A DNA stretch of 64,000 nt from Bacteroidota bacterium (GTDB lineage: Bacteria; Bacteroidota; Bacteroidia; Bacteroidales; Paludibacteraceae), in assembly GCA_021779195.1 (NCBI GenBank), contig JAJYBB010000010.1:45199-109198 (forward strand). Direction: 5' to 3'. How positions within the stretch are numbered: position 1 is the first letter of the stretch; every line of letters begins with the position of its first letter. The translations under genes and the position numbers were made by a program. Under the pieces are notes generated by a model. That model was not told the DNA's origin. It saw nothing but the letters and a program-made list of their open reading frames with translations, and did no database searches. Positions 53,641-61,722 of this stretch are shown here, one piece after another.

Positions 53641-56613
53641 ATGAAAAGAAGCATTTTTCACTCGAAACATGTTCATCGTTGGTTTGAGTTAGCAGCATTT
53701 ATCTGCATTCCTATTTTCATGCAACTCAATCCGCTCAAAGCGCAATCAAACGGACAAGAAAACATCAGAAAACAAATTACCGGAATGATTGTGGACGAAA
53801 AAGGAGAATCCGTGCCAGGTGTCAACATCATGATTAAAGGAACAAAAATTGGCACCTTATCCGACTTGAACGGCAAATTTGCAATTCAATTGCCAAGTAG
53901 CAAATCCGATCTGGTCATTTCTTTTATCGGATATCAAACTCAAACTTTATCTGTTAGCACAAAAAGCATGGTTAAAGTACAGTTAATACCCGATGCAAAA
54001 CAACTAGACGAACTTATCGTCGTTGGTTACGGAACTCAAAAAGCCAAAGATCTCACTGGCAACATTTCAGTGGTAAGTGCGCATGATTTTGAAAAAGCCC
54101 CACTTACAAATGCTGAAAGTTTGATTGCGAACAAAATTTCGGGTGTGCAGGTTTTACCATTCAGTGGAAAGCCCGGTGCAGGTAGTTCATTCCTCATTCG
54201 GGGTGGTGCATCATTAAGTTCAACAAACGATCCATTAATCGTGATTGATAATGTTCCACTTGAAGGATGGAACGGTGGTCCAGGAATGATTAGTCAAATC
54301 AACCCAAACGATATAGAAAGTTTCACTGTATTAAAAGATGCTTCAGCTTCAGCAATTTACGGTTCAAGAGCTTCGAATGGTGTAATCCTCATCACCACTA
54401 AAAAAGGTGGAAAAGGCAAAATGAAAGTCGATTTTATATCCAACCTAAGAATGCAAAGCCTGCGTGAACAAATTCCTGTGCTTACAGCCGATCAGTACAG
54501 AACTATTGTTTCACAAATCGGTAATCCAATGATTGCTCCAGGCACAGCCAATACCAACTGGCAAAAGGAGATATTTCAGGATGCCTTAGCCCACGATTAT
54601 AACCTTAGCCTCAGCGGACAATTAAAATGGCTTCCTTATCGCATTTCCGGAAGTTATCTGAATCAAAACGGAATTTTAGAAACCGGTAATTACGAACGAG
54701 CAACTGCAGCCATCAATTTAAATCCAAGCTTTTTGAAAAATGCTTTAAAAATCAATGTAAGCCTGAAAGGATCCTACGAAAATGAACGTATTGCCAATGC
54801 TAATGCCATTTGGTCAGCTTCCACCTTTGATCCCACACAGCCTGTCCATGTGACTGATCAAACCTATGGTGGTTATTTTCAGTACACTCAATTTGCATCA
54901 AATCCGGCTCTCACAAATCTCAATCCTGTTGCAATGCTTAATCAGGTAAAAGAAACAAACAAAACATTCCGGAGCGTCGGCAATATTCAAGCTGATTATA
55001 GCATGTTCTTCCTCCCAGATCTACATTTAAATGTAAATGCCGGCTATGATATTTCATCTGCTGAATATAATTATTTTACACCTGCCAATAATTTTGCATA
55101 TAATATAGCCGGTGGAAGAATGTACAATGCAAATCCGAACCGGATTACCAGTAACACGCTTTTTGAATCGTATTTATTTTACAGTAAAACATTACCCAAC
55201 ATCAAAAGCAAGTTTGATGTTACCGCAGGATACTCGTACAACAACTTTCTAACTACCAATTACAGTTACCCGAGCTACAACGCAGCTGATAGCTTAGTTG
55301 CTGGAAGTGTGCCGGTATATCCTTTTGACAAACCCAGTCATTCCATTATTTCCTTTTACGGAAGATTGAATTTCGCATTTCAGGAAAAATATTTACTCAC
55401 AGCTTCCCTTCGTGACGATGCTTCATCACGTTTCGCACAAAAACATCGCTGGGGACTATTCCCATCCATGGCATTGGCATGGAAAATTAAAGAAGAAAAA
55501 TTTTTGAAAAACAATTCTACCATTTCAGATTTAAAATTACGTCTTGGCTTTGGTGTTACCGGTCAACAGGATGGTCTTGCAAACTATTATCCGATTCCAC
55601 GTTATACAACAAGCGGTGCAAATTATCAATACTCTGTAGGAAATTCAGCTTATTACACCGTATGGCCACAAGTGTACAACCCCGATTTGAAATGGGAAGA
55701 AACTTCCACCGCAAATATCGGCATCGATTACGGTTTTTTTGACCACCGAATCACAGGAAGTTTGGATGTATATCAAAAAAACACCAAAGATTTATTAAAC
55801 ACCATTACCATCCCTTATGGTATTAGCTTTGGTTCAACCATGACTAAAAACATCGGTTCAATGATAAATAAAGGTATTGAATTTAATATTAAAGCCATAG
55901 CAATACAAACGAAAGATTTTAATTGGGATTTGAGCTTTAACGGCACCTATAACGAAAATAAAATTACACGCATTAGTACCGGAAATGACAATGGTGTAGG
56001 ACTTTTCAGCGATGCAACTTTAGTGAATACGGTTGGTTTCAGTAGAAACACTTTCTATTTGTATCATCAGGTATATGATCAACAAGGACATCCCATTGAA
56101 GATCAAATGTTTGATGTAAACGGCGATGGACTTACAAACGCCAAAGACAGGTACATAACAGGCAAATCATCATTACCCAAATATATGTTTGGATTCAATA
56201 CTAATCTTCAATATAAAAAATGGAGCATTGGCGCTTCTTTCCATTCGAATATTGGAAATTACATTTATTACAAACCACAGGATAATGCTATTGCAATTAC
56301 AGGATGGTCTACTTCACAGAATCTGAGTACGATGTATTATCAATCTTTATTCAGTCATACAAACCAGTATGAAAATTACAGTGATTATTACTTACAAAAT
56401 GCTTCGTTCCTCAAAATGGATAATGCTTATGTTGCTTACGATTTCGGAAATATTATTCCTAAGGACAACGTGCGGTTAAAGTTAAATGCTTCCGTTCAAA
56501 ATATATTCACCATTACCAAGTTTACAGGTCTTGATCCTGAATCGAACAGCGGAACACAAAATGCATATCCAGTTCCCCGCGTTTTTGCAGTTGGTTTGAA
56601 CCTTAATTTTTAA
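53641..56613 (+). CDS. SusC-like TonB-dependent outer-membrane transporter
   Basis: Imports oligosaccharides across the outer membrane. The 990-residue protein has a signal peptide (about 1-35, LKAQS), then a carboxypeptidase-regulatory-like domain (ITGMIVDEKGESVPGVNIMIKGTKIGT, about 46-120). The TonB-box-like DELIVVGYG near 122-130 is followed by the plug (SFLIRGGASLSSTNDPLIVIDNVPLE). The large beta-barrel ends in FAVGLNLNF, the usual aromatic C-terminus. It is paired with a SusD gene 21 bases downstream, the hallmark of a polysaccharide-utilization locus. The gap to the HTCS (153 bases) should hold the regulated promoter; I see no clean housekeeping promoter there. Confidence 0.97.
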   Translation: MKRSIFHSKHVHRWFELAAFICIPIFMQLNPLKAQSNGQENIRKQITGMIVDEKGESVPGVNIMIKGTKIGTLSDLNGKFAIQLPSSKSDLVISFIGYQTQTLSVSTKSMVKVQLIPDAKQLDELIVVGYGTQKAKDLTGNISVVSAHDFEKAPLTNAESLIANKISGVQVLPFSGKPGAGSSFLIRGGASLSSTNDPLIVIDNVPLEGWNGGPGMISQINPNDIESFTVLKDASASAIYGSRASNGVILITTKKGGKGKMKVDFISNLRMQSLREQIPVLTADQYRTIVSQIGNPMIAPGTANTNWQKEIFQDALAHDYNLSLSGQLKWLPYRISGSYLNQNGILETGNYERATAAINLNPSFLKNALKINVSLKGSYENERIANANAIWSASTFDPTQPVHVTDQTYGGYFQYTQFASNPALTNLNPVAMLNQVKETNKTFRSVGNIQADYSMFFLPDLHLNVNAGYDISSAEYNYFTPANNFAYNIAGGRMYNANPNRITSNTLFESYLFYSKTLPNIKSKFDVTAGYSYNNFLTTNYSYPSYNAADSLVAGSVPVYPFDKPSHSIISFYGRLNFAFQEKYLLTASLRDDASSRFAQKHRWGLFPSMALAWKIKEEKFLKNNSTISDLKLRLGFGVTGQQDGLANYYPIPRYTTSGANYQYSVGNSAYYTVWPQVYNPDLKWEETSTANIGIDYGFFDHRITGSLDVYQKNTKDLLNTITIPYGISFGSTMTKNIGSMINKGIEFNIKAIAIQTKDFNWDLSFNGTYNENKITRISTGNDNGVGLFSDATLVNTVGFSRNTFYLYHQVYDQQGHPIEDQMFDVNGDGLTNAKDRYITGKSSLPKYMFGFNTNLQYKKWSIGASFHSNIGNYIYYKPQDNAIAITGWSTSQNLSTMYYQSLFSHTNQYENYSDYYLQNASFLKMDNAYVAYDFGNIIPKDNVRLKLNASVQNIFTITKFTGLDPESNSGTQNAYPVPRVFAVGLNLNF

Positions 56614-56634
56614 TCTTTAAAGAAAATCAAATAT

Positions 56635-58194
56635 ATGAAAATTACAATATACAAATTAAACTCAAAGGTGTTCCTTTTGTTAGCTTTAGCTCTATTCAGC
56701 TTTAGTTCATGTCTAAGCGACTTAGATAAAATGCCTTCTAACGACATTACGGGCACAAAGCAATACAGCACTGTCGAAGGATACAAACAAAGTATGGTTT
56801 CAATCTTTTCGAATTTAGCCTATGGCAGTTTTTTACGGTACTATTGGGGCATGCAGGAATATACTACCGACGAAGCAGTAAGTACTTGGAACGATGATGG
56901 CGGAAATGCAGTATTTCATCAACTGGCATGGAGTGCCGATGCTCCTGCCATTACATATGTCTATTCCACCATGTTGACAACCATTACATATTGCAATAAT
57001 TATTTACTTGAATCGACCGATGCTAAGATTTCAAGTAGAGGATTCAACAGTTCCGAAACAACCCAAATTAAACAATTTAAGGCCGAAGTCCGATATTTAC
57101 GCGCCTATTCGTTTTGGGTATTAATGGATTTATATGGTAATCCACCTTTCCCAACTGAAGAAACTTTAGGTTTTTCAGCTCCGAAACAGATTAAGCGCAA
57201 AGACTTATTTACTTTTATTGAATCTGAGCTGAAAGCAATCGAACCTGATTTGGCACCTGCCAGAACAAATGAATGGGGTCGACCGGATCAAGCTGCCGAT
57301 TGGGCACTGCTGGCACGCATGTATTTAAATGCAAAAATTTATACTGGAACAGAAGACTACACCGATGCTATTACGTTTAGTAAAAAAGTAATTGATGCGG
57401 GTTATTCGTTAGAAAATAATTACAGCTGGTTATTTCTTGGTGACAATCATTTGAATACCAATGAATTTATTTTTACTATCAATTATAATAATTCAAATGA
57501 AACCTGGAATGGTACCAATTTTCTTGCATTGGGTGCTGCGGGTGTTCCTGCTTCAATTAACGGACTATCAGGAAGTTGGAATAACTTCAGAATGACTGAA
57601 CAAATTCCGGCTTTATTTCCTACTGCTGATACAACCGTGGACAAAAGGGCTGAGTTTTATACAACCGGTCAAAACCTTAAAGTGGAAAATATAACTGTTA
57701 GCACTGATGGTTATTCGGCTTACAAATATCGAAATGTAAAAAGAGATGGAAGTATCATTGTACAAAACAATTCGTATAACAACCTATCAGATATTGATTT
57801 TCCTGTATTTCGATTAGCCGAAATGTACCTGATTTATGCTGAATCAGTATTAAGAGGCGGAACAGGAGGCGATATAACTACTGCTTTACAATACATCAAC
57901 AAAATTCGTGGTCGTGCTTATGACAATAATCCGGCATCAACAAAAGGAAATATCACCCAAAATCAACTTACACTCGATTTCATCATTAAAGAAAGAGCAC
58001 GCGAACTTTATTGGGAAGCTCAACGCCGGACAGACTTAGTTCGTTTTAATCTGCTTACAACAGCCGATTATCTCTGGGCTTGGAAAGGGAATGCGTTAGC
58101 AGGAAAAGCGGTAGACAGCAAATACAATATTTTTCCAATTCCAACTTCCGATTTGTTAGCCAATCCAAATCTGGTTCAAAACGATAATTATTAA
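56635..58194 (+). CDS. SusD-like surface glycan-binding lipoprotein
   Basis: Outer-membrane lipoprotein that binds the glycan and caps the SusC channel. The signal peptide ends in the lipobox FSFSSC with lipidated Cys26. The body has the SusD/RagB pattern: the N-terminal helical part with AEVRYLRAYSFWVLMDLYGNPPF near 150-172, and the C-terminal FPVFRLAEMYLIYAESVLRGG, then IKERARELYWEAQRRTDLVRFN. The 519-residue length is typical. It lies between susC and the SusE-like gene on one transcript. Specificity cannot be read directly; the GH53 and GH2 neighbours point to beta-1,4-galactan. Confidence 0.97.
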   Translation: MKITIYKLNSKVFLLLALALFSFSSCLSDLDKMPSNDITGTKQYSTVEGYKQSMVSIFSNLAYGSFLRYYWGMQEYTTDEAVSTWNDDGGNAVFHQLAWSADAPAITYVYSTMLTTITYCNNYLLESTDAKISSRGFNSSETTQIKQFKAEVRYLRAYSFWVLMDLYGNPPFPTEETLGFSAPKQIKRKDLFTFIESELKAIEPDLAPARTNEWGRPDQAADWALLARMYLNAKIYTGTEDYTDAITFSKKVIDAGYSLENNYSWLFLGDNHLNTNEFIFTINYNNSNETWNGTNFLALGAAGVPASINGLSGSWNNFRMTEQIPALFPTADTTVDKRAEFYTTGQNLKVENITVSTDGYSAYKYRNVKRDGSIIVQNNSYNNLSDIDFPVFRLAEMYLIYAESVLRGGTGGDITTALQYINKIRGRAYDNNPASTKGNITQNQLTLDFIIKERARELYWEAQRRTDLVRFNLLTTADYLWAWKGNALAGKAVDSKYNIFPIPTSDLLANPNLVQNDNY

Positions 58195-58235
58195 TTCTGA
58201 AATTTATTGTAATTTCAAAAGATCAATATTCAAAT

Positions 58236-59312
58236 ATGAAAAATATGAAAAAGAATATATTACGATTATCAGCCTTATTATTCAGTTTGATACTCATAGC
58301 TTCTTGCACCGATAATGAAGTTAAATATATGGCACAGCTCCCGAAAACCGGTGATTTTAAACTGAAATCAAGTTCCGATTCAATAATTCTGAGAGATACA
58401 ATGGCAAGTACCCACACCGCTATTGCATTCAACTGGGATTCATTGGTTTATAAAGTATCCACGCCGGTTACATTTACCTTGCAAATGGATACAGCCAACG
58501 GAAATTTTGCAAATCCACTCGAAGAGGATATTCCTTTAAACACGTATAAAACAGCATACACCGACTCCATTTTCAATAAAAAGATGCAAAATTTGTTGAA
58601 ATTGAAACCAAATATCGCTTCACATGTTCAGGTACGGGTGAAAGCTAATTTGGCATTTGGAAATTTACCCGTATTTTCGAACACGTTAAATTTATCTGTT
58701 ACTCCTTACAAAATCGCTAAAATTGTATCTTATCTTTATATGCCTGGACCTTTGAGCGGTGGCTGGAATAACTTTACAAATAAATTATGTTCGCGAAACA
58801 ACGATGGAAATTACGAAGGTTATATAAAAGCCAATCAATGGGATAATTTCAAATTTACCACCAAAGCTGATTACACCGGCTCAACTTATGGAAGTAAACC
58901 AAATTCACTTTACACGTTGGATGCTGCTTCTGATCAATGGAATATTTGGTTTGATGCTGCCGGGTATTTCTTAATTAAAGCCGATTTAAACAATATGAAC
59001 TGGAATAAAACTGCTATCAATTCGTTCTGTGTTACCGGAGATTTTAATAACTGGAGTTTAACTGCAAATCCTATGACTTATGATACTGTCAATAAAGTAT
59101 GGACAGCATCATGCACCATCTCGACCATTGGTTACGGCTTTCAAATTATTGGGAATGGTGATTGGGGCTTCAAATATGGCGACAATGACGGTGGTAAAGA
59201 TGCCGGTGAATTGACCTTTGGTGGTGCTAATATCAAACCAACAAGTACTGGCACTAAAACTATAACAATGGATTTAAGTAATCCTGCTCAGTACACTTAT
59301 AAAATTCAATAA
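58236..59312 (+). CDS. SusE/SusF-like outer-membrane glycan-binding lipoprotein
   Basis: 358-residue lipoprotein with the lipobox LIASC (Cys24). The N-terminal part (FKLKSSSDSIILRDTMASTHTAIAFNWDSLVY) is the SusE-type immunoglobulin-like domain. Two CBM-like domains follow: one starting SYLYMPGPLSGGWNN near 167, the other SFCVTGDFNNWSLTANPMTYD near 266, the arrangement of SusE/SusF binding proteins. It should sit on the cell surface and help hold the polysaccharide for the GH53 enzyme. It is 41 bases after susD. Confidence 0.88.
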   Translation: MKNMKKNILRLSALLFSLILIASCTDNEVKYMAQLPKTGDFKLKSSSDSIILRDTMASTHTAIAFNWDSLVYKVSTPVTFTLQMDTANGNFANPLEEDIPLNTYKTAYTDSIFNKKMQNLLKLKPNIASHVQVRVKANLAFGNLPVFSNTLNLSVTPYKIAKIVSYLYMPGPLSGGWNNFTNKLCSRNNDGNYEGYIKANQWDNFKFTTKADYTGSTYGSKPNSLYTLDAASDQWNIWFDAAGYFLIKADLNNMNWNKTAINSFCVTGDFNNWSLTANPMTYDTVNKVWTASCTISTIGYGFQIIGNGDWGFKYGDNDGGKDAGELTFGGANIKPTSTGTKTITMDLSNPAQYTYKIQ

Positions 59313-59376
59313 TCTGATCAGACAACAGTTTTTTCAACATAATTTTAAATAGTTGAATAACTGTTGTTTATTCAAT

Positions 59377-60411
59377 ATGAATAAAAAAATGAAAACAATA
59401 ATTTTCACCATTTTGCTGTCAATTTCAATATCAGGATTTTCAACTACAAAACAACCAAAAATTGAACCATTTGCCAAAGGAGCTGATATCAGCTGGTTGC
59501 CACAAATGGAAGCTTCAGGTTATAAATTTTACAACGAAAAAGGAAAACCTGAAGATTGTTTAAAAATTTTGAAAAATTACGGCATTAATACCATTAGATT
59601 ACGAACCTTTGTAAATCCGAATGAAAACAGAGCCAGCGGACATTGCAGCAAAGATGAAACCATAGACTTGGCAAAAAGAGCAAAAAAAGAAGGCATGCGC
59701 GTAATGATTGACTTTCATTACAGCGATTCTTGGGCTGATCCGAGTAAACAAAGAAAACCCCAAGCATGGGAAGGTTTAAATTTTGAACAATTGAAAAAAA
59801 CATTGTATGATTATACATTCGATGTAATGAAAGCGTTGAAAAAAGCGGGCGTAAATCCAGAATGGGTGCAGGTTGGTAATGAAATTCCTTCCGGAATGAT
59901 TTATCCGGAAGGAAGTACTGATAACTGGTCGCAATTGGTACAACTGATAAATCAGGGCTATGATGCAATTAAAGCCGTGAGCCCTAAAACTAAAGTAATT
60001 CTCCATATCGATCAAGGAAATAATAATGCCCGTTTCCGATGGTGGTTCGATAATGCCACGAAATATGGTGCAAAATATGATGTAATCGGTATGTCATATT
60101 ATCCATACTGGCTCGAAGGTCATCCCGATTATACCTTGTCTATCGATGATTTAGGTAAAAACCTGAAAGATATGGCTTCACGCTATGGCAAAGATGTAAT
60201 GGTGGTTGAAGTTGGCGGAGAGGATGATAAAATTCAAAATACATACAATATGCTAAAAGCTGTCATAGAAAAAGTGAAGGAAGTACCCCACAATCAAGGA
60301 TTAGGTGTAATTTATTGGGAACCGGAAGGTGCACGTAGCTGGAGTCATTACGCACTAAGTGCATGGGGAAGTGACGGAAAACCGACTAAAGCGATGGAAG
60401 CATTTCGATAG
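59377..60411 (+). CDS. GH53 endo-beta-1,4-galactanase, first copy
   Basis: Predicted arabinogalactan endo-1,4-beta-galactosidase. From the ATG at 59377 it is 344 residues: a signal peptide (about 1-24), then a single GH53 TIM barrel. FAKGADISWLPQMEASG opens the barrel, VQVGNEIPSGM near 167-177 carries the acid/base Glu, and MVVEVGGED near 276 the nucleophile Glu. GVIYWEPEGAR closes it. The track start is a TTG eight codons earlier, giving a poor signal peptide. No type IX tail is present, so it is expected in the periplasm or otherwise anchored. It is followed 21 bases later by a close relative. Confidence 0.93.
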   Translation: MNKKMKTIIFTILLSISISGFSTTKQPKIEPFAKGADISWLPQMEASGYKFYNEKGKPEDCLKILKNYGINTIRLRTFVNPNENRASGHCSKDETIDLAKRAKKEGMRVMIDFHYSDSWADPSKQRKPQAWEGLNFEQLKKTLYDYTFDVMKALKKAGVNPEWVQVGNEIPSGMIYPEGSTDNWSQLVQLINQGYDAIKAVSPKTKVILHIDQGNNNARFRWWFDNATKYGAKYDVIGMSYYPYWLEGHPDYTLSIDDLGKNLKDMASRYGKDVMVVEVGGEDDKIQNTYNMLKAVIEKVKEVPHNQGLGVIYWEPEGARSWSHYALSAWGSDGKPTKAMEAFR

Positions 60412-60432
60412 TATTCAATATTAACAATAATC

Positions 60433-61707
60433 ATGAAAAGAAAACTCACTTTACTAATTCTTTTACTGTTACTTAATTACAACTTCATTTTTAGCCAAAA
60501 TACGATCGCTTTGACTTCAGAATTTGCAAAAGGGGCAGATATCAGTTGGCTGCCACAAATGGAAGCTTCAGGCTATACCTTTTATAATGATAACGGAGCA
60601 GCAGAGGATTGTTTCAAGATAATAAAAGATCACGGTATTAATACAATCCGTTTACGATGCTGGGTAAATCCATCCAACGATTCAAAAAACGGACATTGTA
60701 GTACTTCCGAAACCGTTGCAATGGCTGTTCGAGCTCAGCAATGGGGAATGAACTTAATGATTGATTTTCATTACAGCGATACCTGGGCTGATCCAGGTCA
60801 ACAGACAAAACCTGCTGCATGGGTTGGTGCAAATTTCACTACTTTACTCTCAGATTTATATAATTATACGTTCGATGTAATGTCTGCCTTAAACGCTGCC
60901 GGCGTAACTCCAAAATGGGTTCAGGTTGGAAATGAAATTACAAACGGATTCGTTTATCCTGAGGGTAGCACAAGCAATTGGTCTCAATTGGCACAACTGA
61001 TTAACAAAGGATATGATGCGGTCAAAGCAGTGAGTCCGACCACAAAAGTAATTCTGCACATCGACCAGGGAAATAACAACAGCCGCTTTCGAAACTGGTT
61101 TGATAATGCAAAATTTTACGGTGCAAAATATGATGTGATCGGGATGTCCTATTATCCGTACTGGCTAAGTGGAAGTCCAGATTATACTTTATCAATCAAT
61201 GATTTAGGTAACAATCTGAATGATATGGTTTCACGCTATGGCAAACAAGTTATGGTTGTAGAAGTTGGAGGATTAGCCTCTGCTCCCCAAAACACCTATG
61301 ACCTACTGACAGCAGTAATAAATAAAGTAAAAGCCGTACCGAATAATAATGGTTTAGGAGTCATTTATTGGGAACCGGAAGGTGCCCAAAACTGGAGTGG
61401 ATACCCTTTGAGTGCATGGGGAAATGATGGAAAACCAACATTTGCCTTAAATGCTTTTAACGATTTGACAGCTTTAAAAGCAACCGCTGATTCACAATTA
61501 ATTATGCATCAGGATAAACAAAATGGAATGATTCATTTTAATGAAACTTTATCAAAAATTGAAATTATCAACATCAATGGAACAATTTTATATTCAGTTT
61601 CAAAATCAAATTCAATTTCGTTAAACCAATTGCAAAAAGGAGTATATCTTGTTCGAACCACTGAAAATAACACTTCCAAAGTCTCAGTATTCAAATGTAT
61701 TCAATAA
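60433..61707 (+). CDS. GH53 endo-beta-1,4-galactanase with type IX secretion C-terminal domain
   Basis: Second, clearly related GH53 enzyme of 424 residues. A signal peptide (about 1-22) precedes the barrel: VQVGNEITNGF near 164-174 with the acid/base Glu, and MVVEVGG near 273 with the nucleophile. Unlike the first copy it has an extra tail of about 75 residues (HFNETLSKIEIININGTILYS...LQKGVYLVRT...KVSVFKCIQ), which is a type A Por-secretion (T9SS) sorting domain. It should be exported through the type IX system to the surface or medium. The pair suggests outside cutting by this enzyme and periplasmic cutting by the other. Confidence 0.94.
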   Translation: MKRKLTLLILLLLLNYNFIFSQNTIALTSEFAKGADISWLPQMEASGYTFYNDNGAAEDCFKIIKDHGINTIRLRCWVNPSNDSKNGHCSTSETVAMAVRAQQWGMNLMIDFHYSDTWADPGQQTKPAAWVGANFTTLLSDLYNYTFDVMSALNAAGVTPKWVQVGNEITNGFVYPEGSTSNWSQLAQLINKGYDAVKAVSPTTKVILHIDQGNNNSRFRNWFDNAKFYGAKYDVIGMSYYPYWLSGSPDYTLSINDLGNNLNDMVSRYGKQVMVVEVGGLASAPQNTYDLLTAVINKVKAVPNNNGLGVIYWEPEGAQNWSGYPLSAWGNDGKPTFALNAFNDLTALKATADSQLIMHQDKQNGMIHFNETLSKIEIININGTILYSVSKSNSISLNQLQKGVYLVRTTENNTSKVSVFKCIQ

Positions 61708-61722
61708 CTGAAACTAAATCTT

